Below are positions 37,777 to 49,776 of a DNA stretch of 64,000 nt, one piece after another. Below the pieces are notes generated by a model. The model did no database searches. It was not told where the DNA came from and saw nothing but the letters and a program-made list of their open reading frames with translations. The DNA is taken from NCBI RefSeq assembly GCF_003703475.1, contig NZ_RDQM01000007.1:96800-160799 (forward strand). The letters run 5' to 3'. Source of the DNA: Allofranklinella schreckenbergeri. GTDB taxonomy: Bacteria > Pseudomonadota > Gammaproteobacteria > Burkholderiales > Burkholderiaceae_C. The translations under genes and the position numbers were made by a program. Position 1 is the first letter of the stretch. Each line of letters starts with the position of its first letter.

Positions 37777-38589
37777 ATGCAATGGCTTCAAGATGATGTG
37801 GCCCTGGTCACAGGGGCTGGCTCGGGCATCGGGCGCGCCGTGCTCAAGCGATTTCTGGACGAAGGCGCGCGCGGCGTGGGCGCGCTGGTGCGCAGCGACG
37901 AGCACGTGGCCTCGCTCCAGCAGGAGTTTGGCGAGCGCGTCGTGGTCGTGCAGGGCGACGTGCGCAGCGGCAGCGACAACCAGAGGGCCGTGGACGCCAC
38001 GCTGGCGCGCTTTGGCAAGCTCGACACCCTGGTGGCCAACGCCGGCGTGTGGGATTTTTTTGCCAGCCTGCAAAAGCTCTCGCTGGAGGAGCTGGATCGG
38101 GCCTTTGACGAAATCTTCGCTGTCAACGTCAAAGGCTATGTGCTGGCTGCACGCGCGGCCATGCAGGCACTGCGCGAAAGCCGCGGCAGCATGATCTTCA
38201 CGCTCTCCAACGCGGCCTTCTACCCCGGCGGCGGCGGGCCGCTGTACGTGGCCTCCAAGCACGCGGGCGTCGGCCTGGTGCGCCAACTGGCCTACGAACT
38301 GGCGCCGCTGGTGCGCGTCAACGCCGTGGCTCCGGGCGGCACGCAAACGCCGCTGCGCGGCCCGGCCAGCCTGGGCAAGCACGACAAGCGCCTCTCGGCC
38401 CTGCCGGGCTTCGAGCAGGCCGTGGCCGATGCCATGCCGCTGGGCTTCATGGCCCAGCCGCAAGACCACACCGGGCACTACGTGCTGTTGGCCTCGCGCA
38501 CCAACTCGCCAGCCACCACCGCCACCATCATCCACAGCGATGGCGGCTGGGAAATTCGCGGCACGGCCCGCGCCGGGAGTGCGCCATGA
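37777..38589 (+). CDS. cis-Dihydrodiol dehydrogenase (short-chain dehydrogenase)
   Basis: A 270-residue SDR. NAD site VTGAGSGIGRAVLKRFLDEG, NAGVWD, and catalytic Ser144, Tyr157 and Lys161 in PLYVASKHAG. The GVWDFFASLQKLS and PLYVASKHAGVGLVRQLAYE segments match BphB/HcaB enzymes that rearomatise the cis-diol to a catechol. It overlaps the next gene by 4 nt. Confidence 0.9.
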   Translation: MQWLQDDVALVTGAGSGIGRAVLKRFLDEGARGVGALVRSDEHVASLQQEFGERVVVVQGDVRSGSDNQRAVDATLARFGKLDTLVANAGVWDFFASLQKLSLEELDRAFDEIFAVNVKGYVLAARAAMQALRESRGSMIFTLSNAAFYPGGGGPLYVASKHAGVGLVRQLAYELAPLVRVNAVAPGGTQTPLRGPASLGKHDKRLSALPGFEQAVADAMPLGFMAQPQDHTGHYVLLASRTNSPATTATIIHSDGGWEIRGTARAGSAP

Positions 38590-39632
38590 CGATCCATTCC
38601 CCCGAACGCCTGCAAGCGCTCAGCGCACCCCAGCGCCGCTTTCTGGAACTGGTGCAAAGCTGGCGGCTGCCGCTGATGGCCGCGCCCATGTTCCTGGTCT
38701 CCGGCCCCGAGCTGGTCATCGCCTGCGCGCAAGCGGGCGTGGCCGGCAGCTTCCCGGCTGCCAACGCGCGCACCATTGCGCAACTGGACGAATGGATGGC
38801 GCGCACCGCCGCTGGCGTGGCCCAATGCGGCCCAGGCAGCGTGTTCTCCATGAACATGATCGTGCACCGCACTTACGACCGCTTCGAGCAGGAAATGGCC
38901 CTGGTGCAGCGCTACCGGCCCGCCATCGTCTCCACCGCGCTGGGCAGCCCCGCGCGCGTGCTCGATGCCGTGCATGGCTACGGCGGCATCGTCGCCGCCG
39001 ATGTCATCAGCCCCAAGCTGGCGCGCAAGGCCGCCGAGGCGGGCGCCGATGTGCTCATCCTCGTGGCCCAGGGCGCGGGCGGCCACACCGGGCAGTACAA
39101 CCCCTTTGCCTTCATCGCCGAAGTGCGCCAGTTCTGGCAAGGGCCGCTGGGCCTGGCCGGGGCCATCAGCTCCGGGCGCGACATCCGCGCCGCCCAGTTG
39201 CTGGGGGCGGACTTCGTGCTGGCGGGCACGCGTTTCATTGCCGCCACGGAAAGCTTGGTCGAGCCGGCCTACCGCGAGCTGCTGGCGCAAAGTGCCATGG
39301 AGGATCTGGTGCTCTCCAGCGCCGTCTCGGGCGTGCCCGCCAACTGGCTGCGCCAGACGCTTGAGAGCGCGGGCATCTCCAGCGAAGCAACTGAAGCGGC
39401 GCAAATCGACTCCGCCAGGATCGATTTCTCCGGCGACATCGCCGCAGGCAAAAAGGCCTGGAAGCACGTCTGGTCGGCCGGGCATGGCGTGGGCGCCGTG
39501 CAGCAGCCCCAACCTGCAGCGGCCATCGTGCAAGAGCTGCACGCGGGCTATCTGCACACGCTGGCGCAAGAGTGCGAGCAAGCCAGCGCGCTCTACCAAA
39601 AAATGCATTCCCATCAAGAGGCAACGGCATGA
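38586..39632 (+). CDS. Nitronate-monooxygenase-like FMN enzyme
   Basis: A 348-residue TIM-barrel flavoprotein of the 2-nitropropane dioxygenase family. Seen: LPLMAAPMFLVSGPELVIAC, the FMN phosphate loop LVAQGAGGHTGQYNPFAFI, and ISSGRDIRAAQLLGADFVLAGTRF. Members include true nitronate monooxygenases, quinone reductases and enoyl reductases. Such an enzyme is not a normal part of dioxygenase/meta-cleavage pathways. It is translationally coupled on both sides (ATGA overlaps), so it has a role in the operon, but which one is unknown. Confidence 0.8.
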   Translation: MTIHSPERLQALSAPQRRFLELVQSWRLPLMAAPMFLVSGPELVIACAQAGVAGSFPAANARTIAQLDEWMARTAAGVAQCGPGSVFSMNMIVHRTYDRFEQEMALVQRYRPAIVSTALGSPARVLDAVHGYGGIVAADVISPKLARKAAEAGADVLILVAQGAGGHTGQYNPFAFIAEVRQFWQGPLGLAGAISSGRDIRAAQLLGADFVLAGTRFIAATESLVEPAYRELLAQSAMEDLVLSSAVSGVPANWLRQTLESAGISSEATEAAQIDSARIDFSGDIAAGKKAWKHVWSAGHGVGAVQQPQPAAAIVQELHAGYLHTLAQECEQASALYQKMHSHQEATA

Positions 39633-40450
39633 ACACCTCCACGAATTCCCCCAACACGGCAATGGCTGCATCACCTGCGGCCATCACCCAGGCGGCCGAC
39701 GCCTTGCACCAGGCGCGACAAACACGCACGCCCATTGAGCGCATCTCCGAGCAGTTCGGCATCCACAGCCTGCAAGACGCCTATGCCGTGGCGCGCCACA
39801 ACACCCAGCGCGCCCTGACCGAAGGGCGGCGCATCGCGGGCTGCAAGGTCGGCCTGACCTCGCGCGCCGTGCAGCAGCAACTGGGCGTGGACCAGCCCGA
39901 CTACGGCGTGCTGTTCACCGACATGGAATTGCTCGACGGCGATACGCTGGCGCTGGGCCGCCTCATCCAGCCCAAGGCCGAGGGCGAAATCGCCTTCGTC
40001 ATGGGGCGCGATGCCAGTGGCGAACACCTGTCCTGGGGACAGTTTCTGCACTGCGTGGAATACGCCCTGCCCGCGCTGGAAATCGTCGACAGCGCCATCC
40101 GCGACTGGCGCATCACCTTGGTGGACACAGTGGCCGACAACGCCTCCTGCGGGCTGTACGTGCTGGGCACGCAGCCACGCGCGCTCACCGCGCTGGATTG
40201 GGCCAGCGCAGGCATGGAGCTGCGCGCGGGCGCGCACACCGTCAGCGTCGGCAGCGGCGCGGCCTGCATGCAGCACCCGCTGCGCGCGGCCTACTGGCTG
40301 GCGCACACCATGGCCGCGCTGGGCCAGCCGCTCAAGGCGGGCGACGTGGTGCTCTCCGGCGCGCTGGGGCCGATGACGCCGCTGCAAGCAGGCCAGCACC
40401 TGGATCTGGACATCGGCGGCCTGGGCCGCGTGCGCTGTTACCTGGAATAA
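39629..40450 (+). CDS. mhpD: 2-Keto-4-pentenoate hydratase
   Basis: A 273-residue enzyme that hydrates 2-hydroxypenta-2,4-dienoate to 4-hydroxy-2-oxovalerate. Family segments: RIAGCKVGLTSRAVQQQLGV, PDYGVLFTDMELLDGDTLA, PKAEGEIAFVMG, EYALPALEIVDSAIRDWRI, DTVADNASCGLYVLG and a C-terminal GDVVLSGALGPM. The start overlaps the previous stop by 4 nt. A palindromic repeat follows 34 nt later, before the ABC importer genes. Confidence 0.92.
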   Translation: MNTSTNSPNTAMAASPAAITQAADALHQARQTRTPIERISEQFGIHSLQDAYAVARHNTQRALTEGRRIAGCKVGLTSRAVQQQLGVDQPDYGVLFTDMELLDGDTLALGRLIQPKAEGEIAFVMGRDASGEHLSWGQFLHCVEYALPALEIVDSAIRDWRITLVDTVADNASCGLYVLGTQPRALTALDWASAGMELRAGAHTVSVGSGAACMQHPLRAAYWLAHTMAALGQPLKAGDVVLSGALGPMTPLQAGQHLDLDIGGLGRVRCYLE

Positions 40451-40484
40451 GCGCGCCCGCCGCCGGGGGCCAAGCCCCGAGAAA

Positions 40485-40560
40485 TTACAAATCAAAAGGA
40501 AAACAAACAAGCCTTTTTCGGCAAGTCAGTCAAATGCCTGAATTTCCTTTGGTTTGTATT
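40485..40560. repeat. AT-rich palindromic intergenic repeat, copy 9
   Basis: TTACAAATCAAAAGGAAAAC on the left and ATTTCCTTTGGTTTGTATT on the right; core CCTTTTTCGGCAAG. It lies inside the aromatic gene run, splitting the catabolic part from the importer part. A palindrome here could reduce or stabilise downstream transcription. Confidence 0.85.
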
Positions 40561-40617
40561 GAAAGCGCCTGAGACCCTTTCAGGCAACAACCTCTGAAAA
40601 CCCCGCAGGAGACAACG

Positions 40618-41760
40618 ATGAAACGTCGCACATGGATCGCGGCTGCGACCGCCGCATGCCTGGCCGCTGGAGCAGCTTTGGCGCAAACCCCCGTCACCGT
40701 AGGCGTATCGGTCAGCAGCACCGGCCCGGCCGCCTCGCTGGGCATCCCGGAAAAACAAAGCATTGAGCTGCTGCCCGCCACCCTGGGCGGCCTGCCGGTG
40801 AAATACGTCGTGCTCGACGACGCCACCGACCCTTCTCAAGCAGCCAAAAACGCGCGCCGCCTGGTCGAAAGCGACAAGGCCGACGTCATCATCGGCTCTT
40901 CGGCCGTGCCGCCCTCGCTGGCCATTGCCGAAGTGGCCGCCCAAAGCCAGACGCCGCAAATCGCCCTGGCCCCCTTTGAACCCAAGGCCGCACAACTGCC
41001 CTGGGTATTTCCGCTACCACAATCGGTGGACGTGATGGGCGGTGCCATCTTCGACGACATGAAAGCCAAGGGCGTGAAAACCGTCGCCTTCATCGGCTTT
41101 GCCGATGCCTGGGGCGAAGCCTGGCTCAAGGCGCTGCAAGCGCGCGAAAAAGCGGGCGACTTCAAAATCACCGCCAGCGAGCGCTATGGCCGCAACGACA
41201 CCTCCGTGACCGCCCAGGCGCTCAAGATCAGCGCCGCGCGCCCCGATGCCGTGCTCATCGGCGCCAGCGGCAGCCCCGCCTCCCTGCCCATGCGCGCGCT
41301 GCATGAACGCGGCTACAAAGGGCAGATCTACCAGACCCACGGCATTGCCAACAACGACTACCTGCGCGTGGCAGGCAAATCCAGCCAGGGCGCCATCCTG
41401 CCCTCCGGCCCGGTGCTGGTGGTCGAGCAACTGGACGACGCCCATCCCAGCAAGGCCGCAGGCGCGGCTTACGTCAAGCTTTACGAGGACAAGCACGGCG
41501 CTGGCAGCCGCAACAACTTTGGCGCCTATGCCTGGGATGCCTATTTGCTGCTCGACCACGCCGTCGCCAAAGCCGCAGCCAACACCCAGCCTGGCACGCC
41601 CCAGTTCCGCCAGGCGCTGCGCGAGGCGCTGGAGCAAACCAGCGAGCTGCCCGTCACGCACGGCGTGATCAACATGTCCGAAGGCAACCACTCGGGCTTT
41701 GACGCGCGCTCGCGCGTGCTGCTGCAAGTCGATCAAGGCGCCTGGAAGCTGCTCAAGTAA
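40618..41760 (+). CDS. ABC transporter substrate-binding protein, branched-chain amino acid type
   Basis: A 380-residue periplasmic binding protein (LivJ/LivK superfamily). Signal peptide MKRRTWIAAATAACLAAGAA ends near LAQT; the mature part has VTVGVSVSSTGPAASLGIPE, VIIGSSAVPPSLAIAEVAAQ and FGAYAWDAYLLLDHAV. In aromatic clusters such proteins bind aromatic acids rather than amino acids; that is inferred from context. The rest of the importer is at 46.7-50.6 kb. Confidence 0.9.
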   Translation: MKRRTWIAAATAACLAAGAALAQTPVTVGVSVSSTGPAASLGIPEKQSIELLPATLGGLPVKYVVLDDATDPSQAAKNARRLVESDKADVIIGSSAVPPSLAIAEVAAQSQTPQIALAPFEPKAAQLPWVFPLPQSVDVMGGAIFDDMKAKGVKTVAFIGFADAWGEAWLKALQAREKAGDFKITASERYGRNDTSVTAQALKISAARPDAVLIGASGSPASLPMRALHERGYKGQIYQTHGIANNDYLRVAGKSSQGAILPSGPVLVVEQLDDAHPSKAAGAAYVKLYEDKHGAGSRNNFGAYAWDAYLLLDHAVAKAAANTQPGTPQFRQALREALEQTSELPVTHGVINMSEGNHSGFDARSRVLLQVDQGAWKLLK

Positions 41761-41771
41761 AGGGGAAAACC

Positions 41772-43607
41772 ATGCAAAACCCACCCGTTGCAGGGCGCGA
41801 TCTTTTCGCCGCCCAGGGCCAACTCGCCCCTCAAAACGTGCATGTGCAGGCCAAAGGCGCTGGCGCGTTCGTGCTGCGCTCGCCCATGTCGCTGGCCGAG
41901 CCAGCGCGCTGCATTGGCGATTGGCTTGAACACTGGGCCGCCCAGCGCCCCGAACACACTTTTCTGGCCGAGCGCGATGCCGATGGCCAATGGCGTCGCC
42001 TCAATTACCGCCAGGTGCGCCAATGCGTAGGGGCCATTGCCCAGGCGCTGCTGGACATGGACTTGCCCGCAGGCCAGCCCGTGGTGGCGCTGTCGGACAA
42101 CAGCATCGACCACGCCTTGCTGATGCTGGCGACCATGCACATTGGCCGGCCGTTTTGCACCATCTCCAGCGCCTACACCCGGCTGGCCAAAGACGCCTCT
42201 CGCTTGCAGCAAATGCTGGCGCTGGTGCGCCCGGCGCTGATTTACGCCGCCGATGCCAGCGTGTACGGCCCACGGTCGGTCGAGGCTGCACCCGATGTGC
42301 CCAAAGTCTTTACCACCGGCGCGGACGCCATTCCCGGCGCGCACAGCTTCCAGTCGCTGCTGGATACGCGCGAAACGCCCGCCGTGGCCGAGCACTTCGC
42401 ACGCATCCGCCCCGAAGACCACGCCAAATACCTGCTGACTTCCGGCTCCACCGGCATCCCCAAGGCCGTCATCAACACCCACCGCATGCTGTGCGCCAAC
42501 CAGGCGGCCATTGCCCAGGTCTGGCCGTTCCTGCACGAGCAGCCGCCGCTGGTGGTGGACTGGCTTCCCTGGAGCCACACCTTTGGCACCAACCACAACT
42601 TCAACATGGTGCTGGCGCATGGCGGCTCGCTCTACATCGATGAAGGCCGCCCGCTGCCGGGCCTGCTGGAGAAATCGGTGCGCAACCTCTGCGATGTGCA
42701 GCCCACCATGTACTTCAACGTGCCACGCGGCTTTGACGCCCTGGCGCCACTGCTGGAGCAAAACGAGGAGCTGGCGCGCCAGTTCTTCGAGCGGCTGCAA
42801 GTGATGTTCTACGCCGGTGCGGCGTTATCGGCCTCCACCTGGGAGCGCATCGAGGCCATCTCCCAGCGGGCAGTCGGGCGGCGCGTGTGGTTTACCTCTG
42901 CCTGGGGCGCGACCGAGACTGCCCCCGTCATCACCACACTGCATTGGCGCACCGAGCGCGCGGGCTGCATCGGCCTGCCCGTGCCCGGCATGGAGCTGAA
43001 GTTCGTGCCCAACGGCAAGAAGATGGAAATGCGCGTGCGCGGCGCATCGGTCTTCCCCGGCTATTTGCACGCCCCCGAGCTGACGCAGCAAGCCTTTGAC
43101 GAAGAAGGCTTTTACAAAATCGGCGACGCCGGTTTGTTCGCCGAGCCGGGCAACCCCGCCAGCGGCATCGTGTTCGACGGGCGCGTAGCCGAAGACTTCA
43201 AGCTCTCCAGCGGCACCTGGGTTTCCGTCGGCCCCTTGCGCGTGCGCGCCATCGGCGCCATGGCCCCGCATGTGCAAGACGTGGTCGTCACCGGCCACAA
43301 CCGCGAAGCCGTGGGGCTGATGGTCTTTCTCACCCCGGCTGCGCACAACGTGCCGCGCGAAACACTGGAGCGCGATTTGCGCGCAGGCTTGCAACGCCTG
43401 CACGACGAAGGCGCAGGCAGCGCCCAGGCGCCCTCGCGGCTGTTGATCCTGGATGAGCCGCCCGATGTGGACGCGGGCGAGATCACCGACAAGGGCTATC
43501 TCAACCAGCGCGCCATCCTGGAGCGGCGCGCCAGCCAGGTAGAACGGTTGTACGCCGGCAAGGCCGATCCCGACATCCTCATCATTGAAAAGGCAAGCAA
43601 AGCATGA
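41772..43607 (+). CDS. Feruloyl-CoA-synthetase-like acyl-CoA ligase
   Basis: A 611-residue adenylate-forming enzyme. The AMP-binding motif [19 protein letters not shown], the [18 protein letters not shown] region and the late [20 protein letters not shown] segment match the feruloyl-CoA synthase subgroup. It activates an aromatic or arylalkanoic acid with CoA. It may activate the operon's substrate, or the carboxylic acid released by the C-C hydrolase. Overlaps the next gene by 4 nt. Confidence 0.85.
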   Translation: MQNPPVAGRDLFAAQGQLAPQNVHVQAKGAGAFVLRSPMSLAEPARCIGDWLEHWAAQRPEHTFLAERDADGQWRRLNYRQVRQCVGAIAQALLDMDLPAGQPVVALSDNSIDHALLMLATMHIGRPFCTISSAYTRLAKDASRLQQMLALVRPALIYAADASVYGPRSVEAAPDVPKVFTTGADAIPGAHSFQSLLDTRETPAVAEHFARIRPEDHAKYLLTSGSTGIPKAVINTHRMLCANQAAIAQVWPFLHEQPPLVVDWLPWSHTFGTNHNFNMVLAHGGSLYIDEGRPLPGLLEKSVRNLCDVQPTMYFNVPRGFDALAPLLEQNEELARQFFERLQVMFYAGAALSASTWERIEAISQRAVGRRVWFTSAWGATETAPVITTLHWRTERAGCIGLPVPGMELKFVPNGKKMEMRVRGASVFPGYLHAPELTQQAFDEEGFYKIGDAGLFAEPGNPASGIVFDGRVAEDFKLSSGTWVSVGPLRVRAIGAMAPHVQDVVVTGHNREAVGLMVFLTPAAHNVPRETLERDLRAGLQRLHDEGAGSAQAPSRLLILDEPPDVDAGEITDKGYLNQRAILERRASQVERLYAGKADPDILIIEKASKA

Positions 43608-44563
43608 GCCACACCACATCCCCCACTGCACCGCGCCCGCGCAAGGCCGCCATCATCGGCAGCGGCAACATCGGCACGGATTTGATGATCAAGATCATGC
43701 GCCACGGTGGCCCCATTGAAATGGGCGTCATGGTGGGCATCGATCCCGCCTCCGACGGGCTGGCGCGCGCCGCGCGCATGGGCGTGGCCACCACGCACGA
43801 AGGCGTGCAGGGGCTGATCGCCCACCCGGACTTTGCCGACATCGACTTCGTCTTCGACGCCACCAGCGCCGCCGCCCATGTGGAAAACGATGCCGCGCTG
43901 CGCCGCGCCAAGCCGGGCATTCGCGTCATCGACCTCACGCCAGCGGCCATCGGGCCGTACTGCGTACCCGCCGTCAATGGCGATGCGCACCTGGACGCGC
44001 CCAACGTCAACATGGTCACCTGCGGCGGCCAGGCCACCATCCCCATGGTCGCCGCCGTCAGCCGCGTAGCCCGCGTGCATTACGGCGAGATCGTGGCCTC
44101 CATCGCCAGCAAGAGTGCTGGGCCAGGCACACGCGCCAACATCGACGAGTTCACCGAAACCACCTCCCGCGCCATCGAGGCCGTGGGCGGCGCGGCCAAG
44201 GGCAAGGCCATCATCATCCTCAACCCGGCCGAGCCGCCGTTGATCATGCGCGACACGGTTTACACCCTCAGCGACGAGGCCGATGAAGACCGCATCGCCG
44301 AATCGGTGCAGCAGCAGGTCGAGGCCATGCAGCAGTACGTGCCCGGCTACCGCCTCAAGCAGCGCGTGCAGTTCGACCGCGTCAAAGACCTGCGCATCCC
44401 CGGTGTGGGGCAGGCGCTCTCGGGCCTGAAAACCTCCATCTTTCTGGAAGTCGAGGGCGCAGCCCATTACCTGCCTGCCTACGCCGGCAACCTGGACATC
44501 ATGACCAGCGCCGGGCTGAACATCGCCCAGCGCATGGCGCGGCAAATGGCCCGCGCCGCTTGA
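43604..44563 (+). CDS. mhpF: Acetaldehyde dehydrogenase (acylating)
   Basis: A 319-residue enzyme that makes acetyl-CoA from acetaldehyde channelled from the aldolase. NAD motif [20 protein letters not shown], catalytic Cys140 in [13 protein letters not shown], and [20 protein letters not shown] are all family-typical. A 64-nt gap separates it from the aldolase gene. Confidence 0.94.
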   Translation: MSHTTSPTAPRPRKAAIIGSGNIGTDLMIKIMRHGGPIEMGVMVGIDPASDGLARAARMGVATTHEGVQGLIAHPDFADIDFVFDATSAAAHVENDAALRRAKPGIRVIDLTPAAIGPYCVPAVNGDAHLDAPNVNMVTCGGQATIPMVAAVSRVARVHYGEIVASIASKSAGPGTRANIDEFTETTSRAIEAVGGAAKGKAIIILNPAEPPLIMRDTVYTLSDEADEDRIAESVQQQVEAMQQYVPGYRLKQRVQFDRVKDLRIPGVGQALSGLKTSIFLEVEGAAHYLPAYAGNLDIMTSAGLNIAQRMARQMARAA

Positions 44564-44627
44564 AGCCTGCGCGGCCTGAACGACCGCCCCATCAGCCCAC
44601 CCCACACACCATCAGGAGATCCGCCCC

Positions 44628-45689
44628 ATGCACAGCGGCCAGAAAATCTACATTTCCGACGTGACCTTGCGCGATGGCAGCCACGCCATCCGCCACCAGT
44701 ACAGCGTGGCGCAAGCCCAGCAAATCGCCCGCGCGCTGGATGCAGCCAAGGTCGATTCCATCGAAGTGGCCCACGGCGACGGCCTGCAAGGCGGCAGCTT
44801 CAATTACGGCTTTGGCGCGCACACCGATCTGGAATGGATCGAGGCCGTTGCCAGCGTGGTGCAACACGCCAAGATCGCCACCTTGCTGCTGCCGGGCATT
44901 GGCACCGTGCACGACCTCAAGGCCGCCTACGACGCGGGCGCGCGCATCGTGCGCGTGGCCACCCACTGCACCGAGGCCGACGTGGCGCGCCAGCACATCG
45001 AATACGCACGCCACCTGGGCATGGAGGCCGTGGGCTTTCTGATGATGAGCCACATGCAAACGCCCCAGGGCCTGGCCGAGCAGGCCAAGCTGATGGAGAG
45101 CTACGGCGCCACCGTGTGCTACGTGGTCGATTCCGGCGGCGCGCTGACCATGAACGGCGTGCGCGAGCGCATCCGCGCCTTCAAGGACACGCTCAAGCCC
45201 GAGACGCAAGTGGGCATCCACGCCCACCACAACCTCAGCCTGGGCGTAGCCAACTCCATCGTCGCCGTGGAAGAAGGCTGCGAGCGCGTCGACGCCAGCC
45301 TGGCGGGCATGGGCGCAGGCGCGGGCAATGCGCCGCTGGAAGTTTTCATCGCCGCTGCCGAGCGCATGGGCTGGCACCACGGATGCGACCTGTACCGCCT
45401 GATGGATGCCGCCGACGACATCGTGCGCCCGCTGCAAGACCGCCCCGTGCGCGTGGACCGCGAAACCCTGGCGCTGGGCTACGCGGGCGTGTACAGCTCC
45501 TTCCTGCGCCACAGCGAAGCAGCCGCGGCCAAATACGGCCTCAAAACCGTGGACATCCTGGTGGAGCTGGGCCGCCGCCGCATGGTGGGCGGCCAGGAGG
45601 ACATGATCGTGGATGTGGCGCTGGACTTGCTCAAGCAACAAGCCCATGACCGCGACCCCATCATCCCCGTCATGAGCGAAGCGGGGTGA
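44628..45689 (+). CDS. mhpE: 4-Hydroxy-2-oxovalerate aldolase
   Basis: A 353-residue HMGL-like TIM-barrel aldolase splitting 4-hydroxy-2-oxovalerate to pyruvate and acetaldehyde. Seen: [19 protein letters not shown] (catalytic Arg-Asp), [18 protein letters not shown], and the metal-binding [16 protein letters not shown]. The C-terminal communication domain that contacts MhpF is present. AGGAG precedes the ATG. Confidence 0.95.
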   Translation: MHSGQKIYISDVTLRDGSHAIRHQYSVAQAQQIARALDAAKVDSIEVAHGDGLQGGSFNYGFGAHTDLEWIEAVASVVQHAKIATLLLPGIGTVHDLKAAYDAGARIVRVATHCTEADVARQHIEYARHLGMEAVGFLMMSHMQTPQGLAEQAKLMESYGATVCYVVDSGGALTMNGVRERIRAFKDTLKPETQVGIHAHHNLSLGVANSIVAVEEGCERVDASLAGMGAGAGNAPLEVFIAAAERMGWHHGCDLYRLMDAADDIVRPLQDRPVRVDRETLALGYAGVYSSFLRHSEAAAAKYGLKTVDILVELGRRRMVGGQEDMIVDVALDLLKQQAHDRDPIIPVMSEAG

Positions 45690-45693
45690 GGCC

Positions 45694-46725
45694 ATGAGCG
45701 AGGCACCCATCCACCACATCCGGCTGGAGCCAGCGGGCGGCCAGTTCAGCTGCCGCGCAGACCAAACCGTGCTGGAGGCCGCGGCCGAGGCGGGCTACTG
45801 GCTGCCCCATAGCTGCCGCACGGGCAGTTGCGGCAGTTGCGCCATGCCGGTGCTCGCCGGCCAGTTTCATTACCGCAGTGCGGACGAAGGCAAGGGCGAG
45901 GCCGACGCTGCCACCTTGCAAAGCCTGGCGCCCGGGCAGTTCCTGGCCTGCCAGGCCGTGCCCGATTCGGACATGACGCTGGACGCCCCTGGCGTGCCCG
46001 CCGAGCCGGGGCGACGCATCGTCAAGGCGCTGGCGCGCGTGCAACAGGTCGAGCGCGTCAGCGCCGACGTGGTCGTCGTCAAGGCCCAGGTGCCCCCGGC
46101 CACGGGCTGGGGCTTTGAGGCCGGGCAGTACGCCGACCTCATCCTCAAGGACGGCAGCCGCCGCTGCTACTCCATGGCCAACGCGCCCAACGACAAGGGC
46201 GAGATCGAATGGCACATCCGCCGCATCGAGGGCGGGCGCTTCTCGCCCCACGCCTACGACGCGCTCAAGCCCCGCGACATGCTGCGCATCGAGGGGCCGT
46301 TTGGCTCCTTCACGCTGCAAGGCGGCGACGCGCCCGTGCTGCTGCTGGCCTCGGGCACGGGCTATGCGCCCATTGCCTCTTTTCTGCACACCCACCTGGA
46401 CGAGCTGGCCCGGCGCGGCGCCGTGCTGTATTGGGGCGGGCGCCAGCGCCAGGATTTGTACGCGCTGGGCGATGAGGCCAGTTGGCAGACGCGCTACCCC
46501 GGCGTGCGCGTGGTGCCCGTGTTCTCCGACGCGCCGCCGCAAGAGCGCGGCCGCCGCGGCCTGGTGCACCAGGCGGTGCTGGAGGATTGGCCTGACCTCT
46601 CGCGCTTTGAGGTCTATGCCTGCGGCAACCCCTTGATGGTGGAAGCCGCGCGCCAGAGCTTTGTGCAAGCCGGGCTGGCGCCAGAGCGCTTTTTCAGCGA
46701 TGCCTTTGTTTTCCAGAAAGCCTGA
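45694..46725 (+). CDS. Ferredoxin-NAD(P)H reductase of the dioxygenase system
   Basis: A 343-residue fusion of a plant-type [2Fe-2S] ferredoxin (Cys41, Cys46, Cys49, Cys86; SCRTGSCGSCAMPV) with an FAD domain (RCYSMANAPNDKGEIEW) and an NAD domain (LLLASGTGYAPIASFLH). It is the BenC/XylZ/NdoR-like type of reductase, not the BphA4/HcaD glutathione-reductase type normally paired with a Rieske ferredoxin of this group. It most likely feeds electrons to the ferredoxin at 35.4 kb. Confidence 0.92.
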   Translation: MSEAPIHHIRLEPAGGQFSCRADQTVLEAAAEAGYWLPHSCRTGSCGSCAMPVLAGQFHYRSADEGKGEADAATLQSLAPGQFLACQAVPDSDMTLDAPGVPAEPGRRIVKALARVQQVERVSADVVVVKAQVPPATGWGFEAGQYADLILKDGSRRCYSMANAPNDKGEIEWHIRRIEGGRFSPHAYDALKPRDMLRIEGPFGSFTLQGGDAPVLLLASGTGYAPIASFLHTHLDELARRGAVLYWGGRQRQDLYALGDEASWQTRYPGVRVVPVFSDAPPQERGRRGLVHQAVLEDWPDLSRFEVYACGNPLMVEAARQSFVQAGLAPERFFSDAFVFQKA

Positions 46726-46748
46726 GCGCAGGCGGCAAGGAGCACCGA

Positions 46749-47801
46749 ATGGACTTTTCAATCGCATCCATTTTGTTGCAGGACGGCTTGACCAATGGCG
46801 CGGTATATGCGCTGGTGGGCATGGCCTTGATCCTGATTTTTTCCGTCACCCGCGTCATCTTCGTGGCGCATGGCGAGCTGATTGCCTTTGCCGCCATTGC
46901 CATGGCGCAATTGCAGGAAGGCGTAGTGCCCGGCGTGCTGTGGCTGCTGCTGGGTCTGGGCATGCTGACCTTTGCCGTGGACGCCGCCGTCACCCTGTGG
47001 CGGCTGCGCGCAGGCACCCAGCGCAGCGCAGCCAACCTGGGCCGCAGCGCCGCCTTCAACCTCGGCCTGCCGCTGCTGGCCTGGGCGCTGCTGGCGCACA
47101 CCAGCCTGGGCCAAAGCGGCCTGCCCGCGCAACTGCTGCTGACGGCGCTTTTGGTGGTGCCCATGGGGCCAATGCTATACCGGCTGGCCTTTCAGCCGGC
47201 GGCCGAGGCCTCCACCCTGGTGCTGCTCATCATTGCCGTGGGCGTGCACTTCATGCTGCTGGGCCTGGGCCTGCTGGTGCTGGGCCCCGAGGGCGCGCGC
47301 AGCGAGGCGCTCAGCCAATGGCAATGGCAACTGGGCGCGGTGAGCATTTCCGGCCAGGGCCTGCTGGTGATTGCAGCTTCCATGACGATGATCGTGGCGC
47401 TGTACCTGATTTTCGAGCACACCCTCACCGGCAAGGCACTGCGCGCCACCGCCATCAACCGCACCGGCGCACGGCTGATGGGCATTGCCCCAGCGCAATC
47501 GGGCGCCATCGCCTTCACGCTGGCCACGCTGATGGCTGTGCTGGCGGGCGTGCTGGCCGGGCCGCTGACCACGATGCAATACGACACGGGCTTTCTCATC
47601 GCCCTCAAAGGCTTTGTGGCAGCCATGGTGGGCGCGCTCTCCAGCTATCCGCTGGCCTGGGTCGGCTCGGTGCTGGTGGGGCTGGTGGAGAGCTTTGGCT
47701 CATTCTGGGCCAGCGCGTACAAGGAGGTCATCGTCTTCACGCTGATCATTCCCGTGCTGGTCTGGCGCTCCCTGCAAAACCCGCATTCGGAGGAGCATTG
47801 A
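46749..47801 (+). CDS. livH: Branched-chain-type ABC transporter permease (LivH family)
   Basis: A 350-residue membrane protein with about eight helices: LLQDGLTNGAVYALVGMALI at the start, LMGIAPAQSGAIAFTLATLM and a C-terminal GFVAAMVGALSSYPLAWVGS region. It carries a longer loop between the first helices than E. coli LivH. GGAGGAGC before the next start indicates tight coupling to the LivM-LivG gene. Confidence 0.92.
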   Translation: MDFSIASILLQDGLTNGAVYALVGMALILIFSVTRVIFVAHGELIAFAAIAMAQLQEGVVPGVLWLLLGLGMLTFAVDAAVTLWRLRAGTQRSAANLGRSAAFNLGLPLLAWALLAHTSLGQSGLPAQLLLTALLVVPMGPMLYRLAFQPAAEASTLVLLIIAVGVHFMLLGLGLLVLGPEGARSEALSQWQWQLGAVSISGQGLLVIAASMTMIVALYLIFEHTLTGKALRATAINRTGARLMGIAPAQSGAIAFTLATLMAVLAGVLAGPLTTMQYDTGFLIALKGFVAAMVGALSSYPLAWVGSVLVGLVESFGSFWASAYKEVIVFTLIIPVLVWRSLQNPHSEEH

Positions 47802-47802
47802 G

Positions 47803-49772
<1,970 letters not shown>

Positions 49773-49776
<4 letters not shown>

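Noticed and set aside
38586..39632. Calling the aromatic block a nitroaromatic degradation pathway
   Set aside because: The only support is the nitronate-monooxygenase-like gene, whose family has many other activities; no nitroarene-specific gene was recognised.
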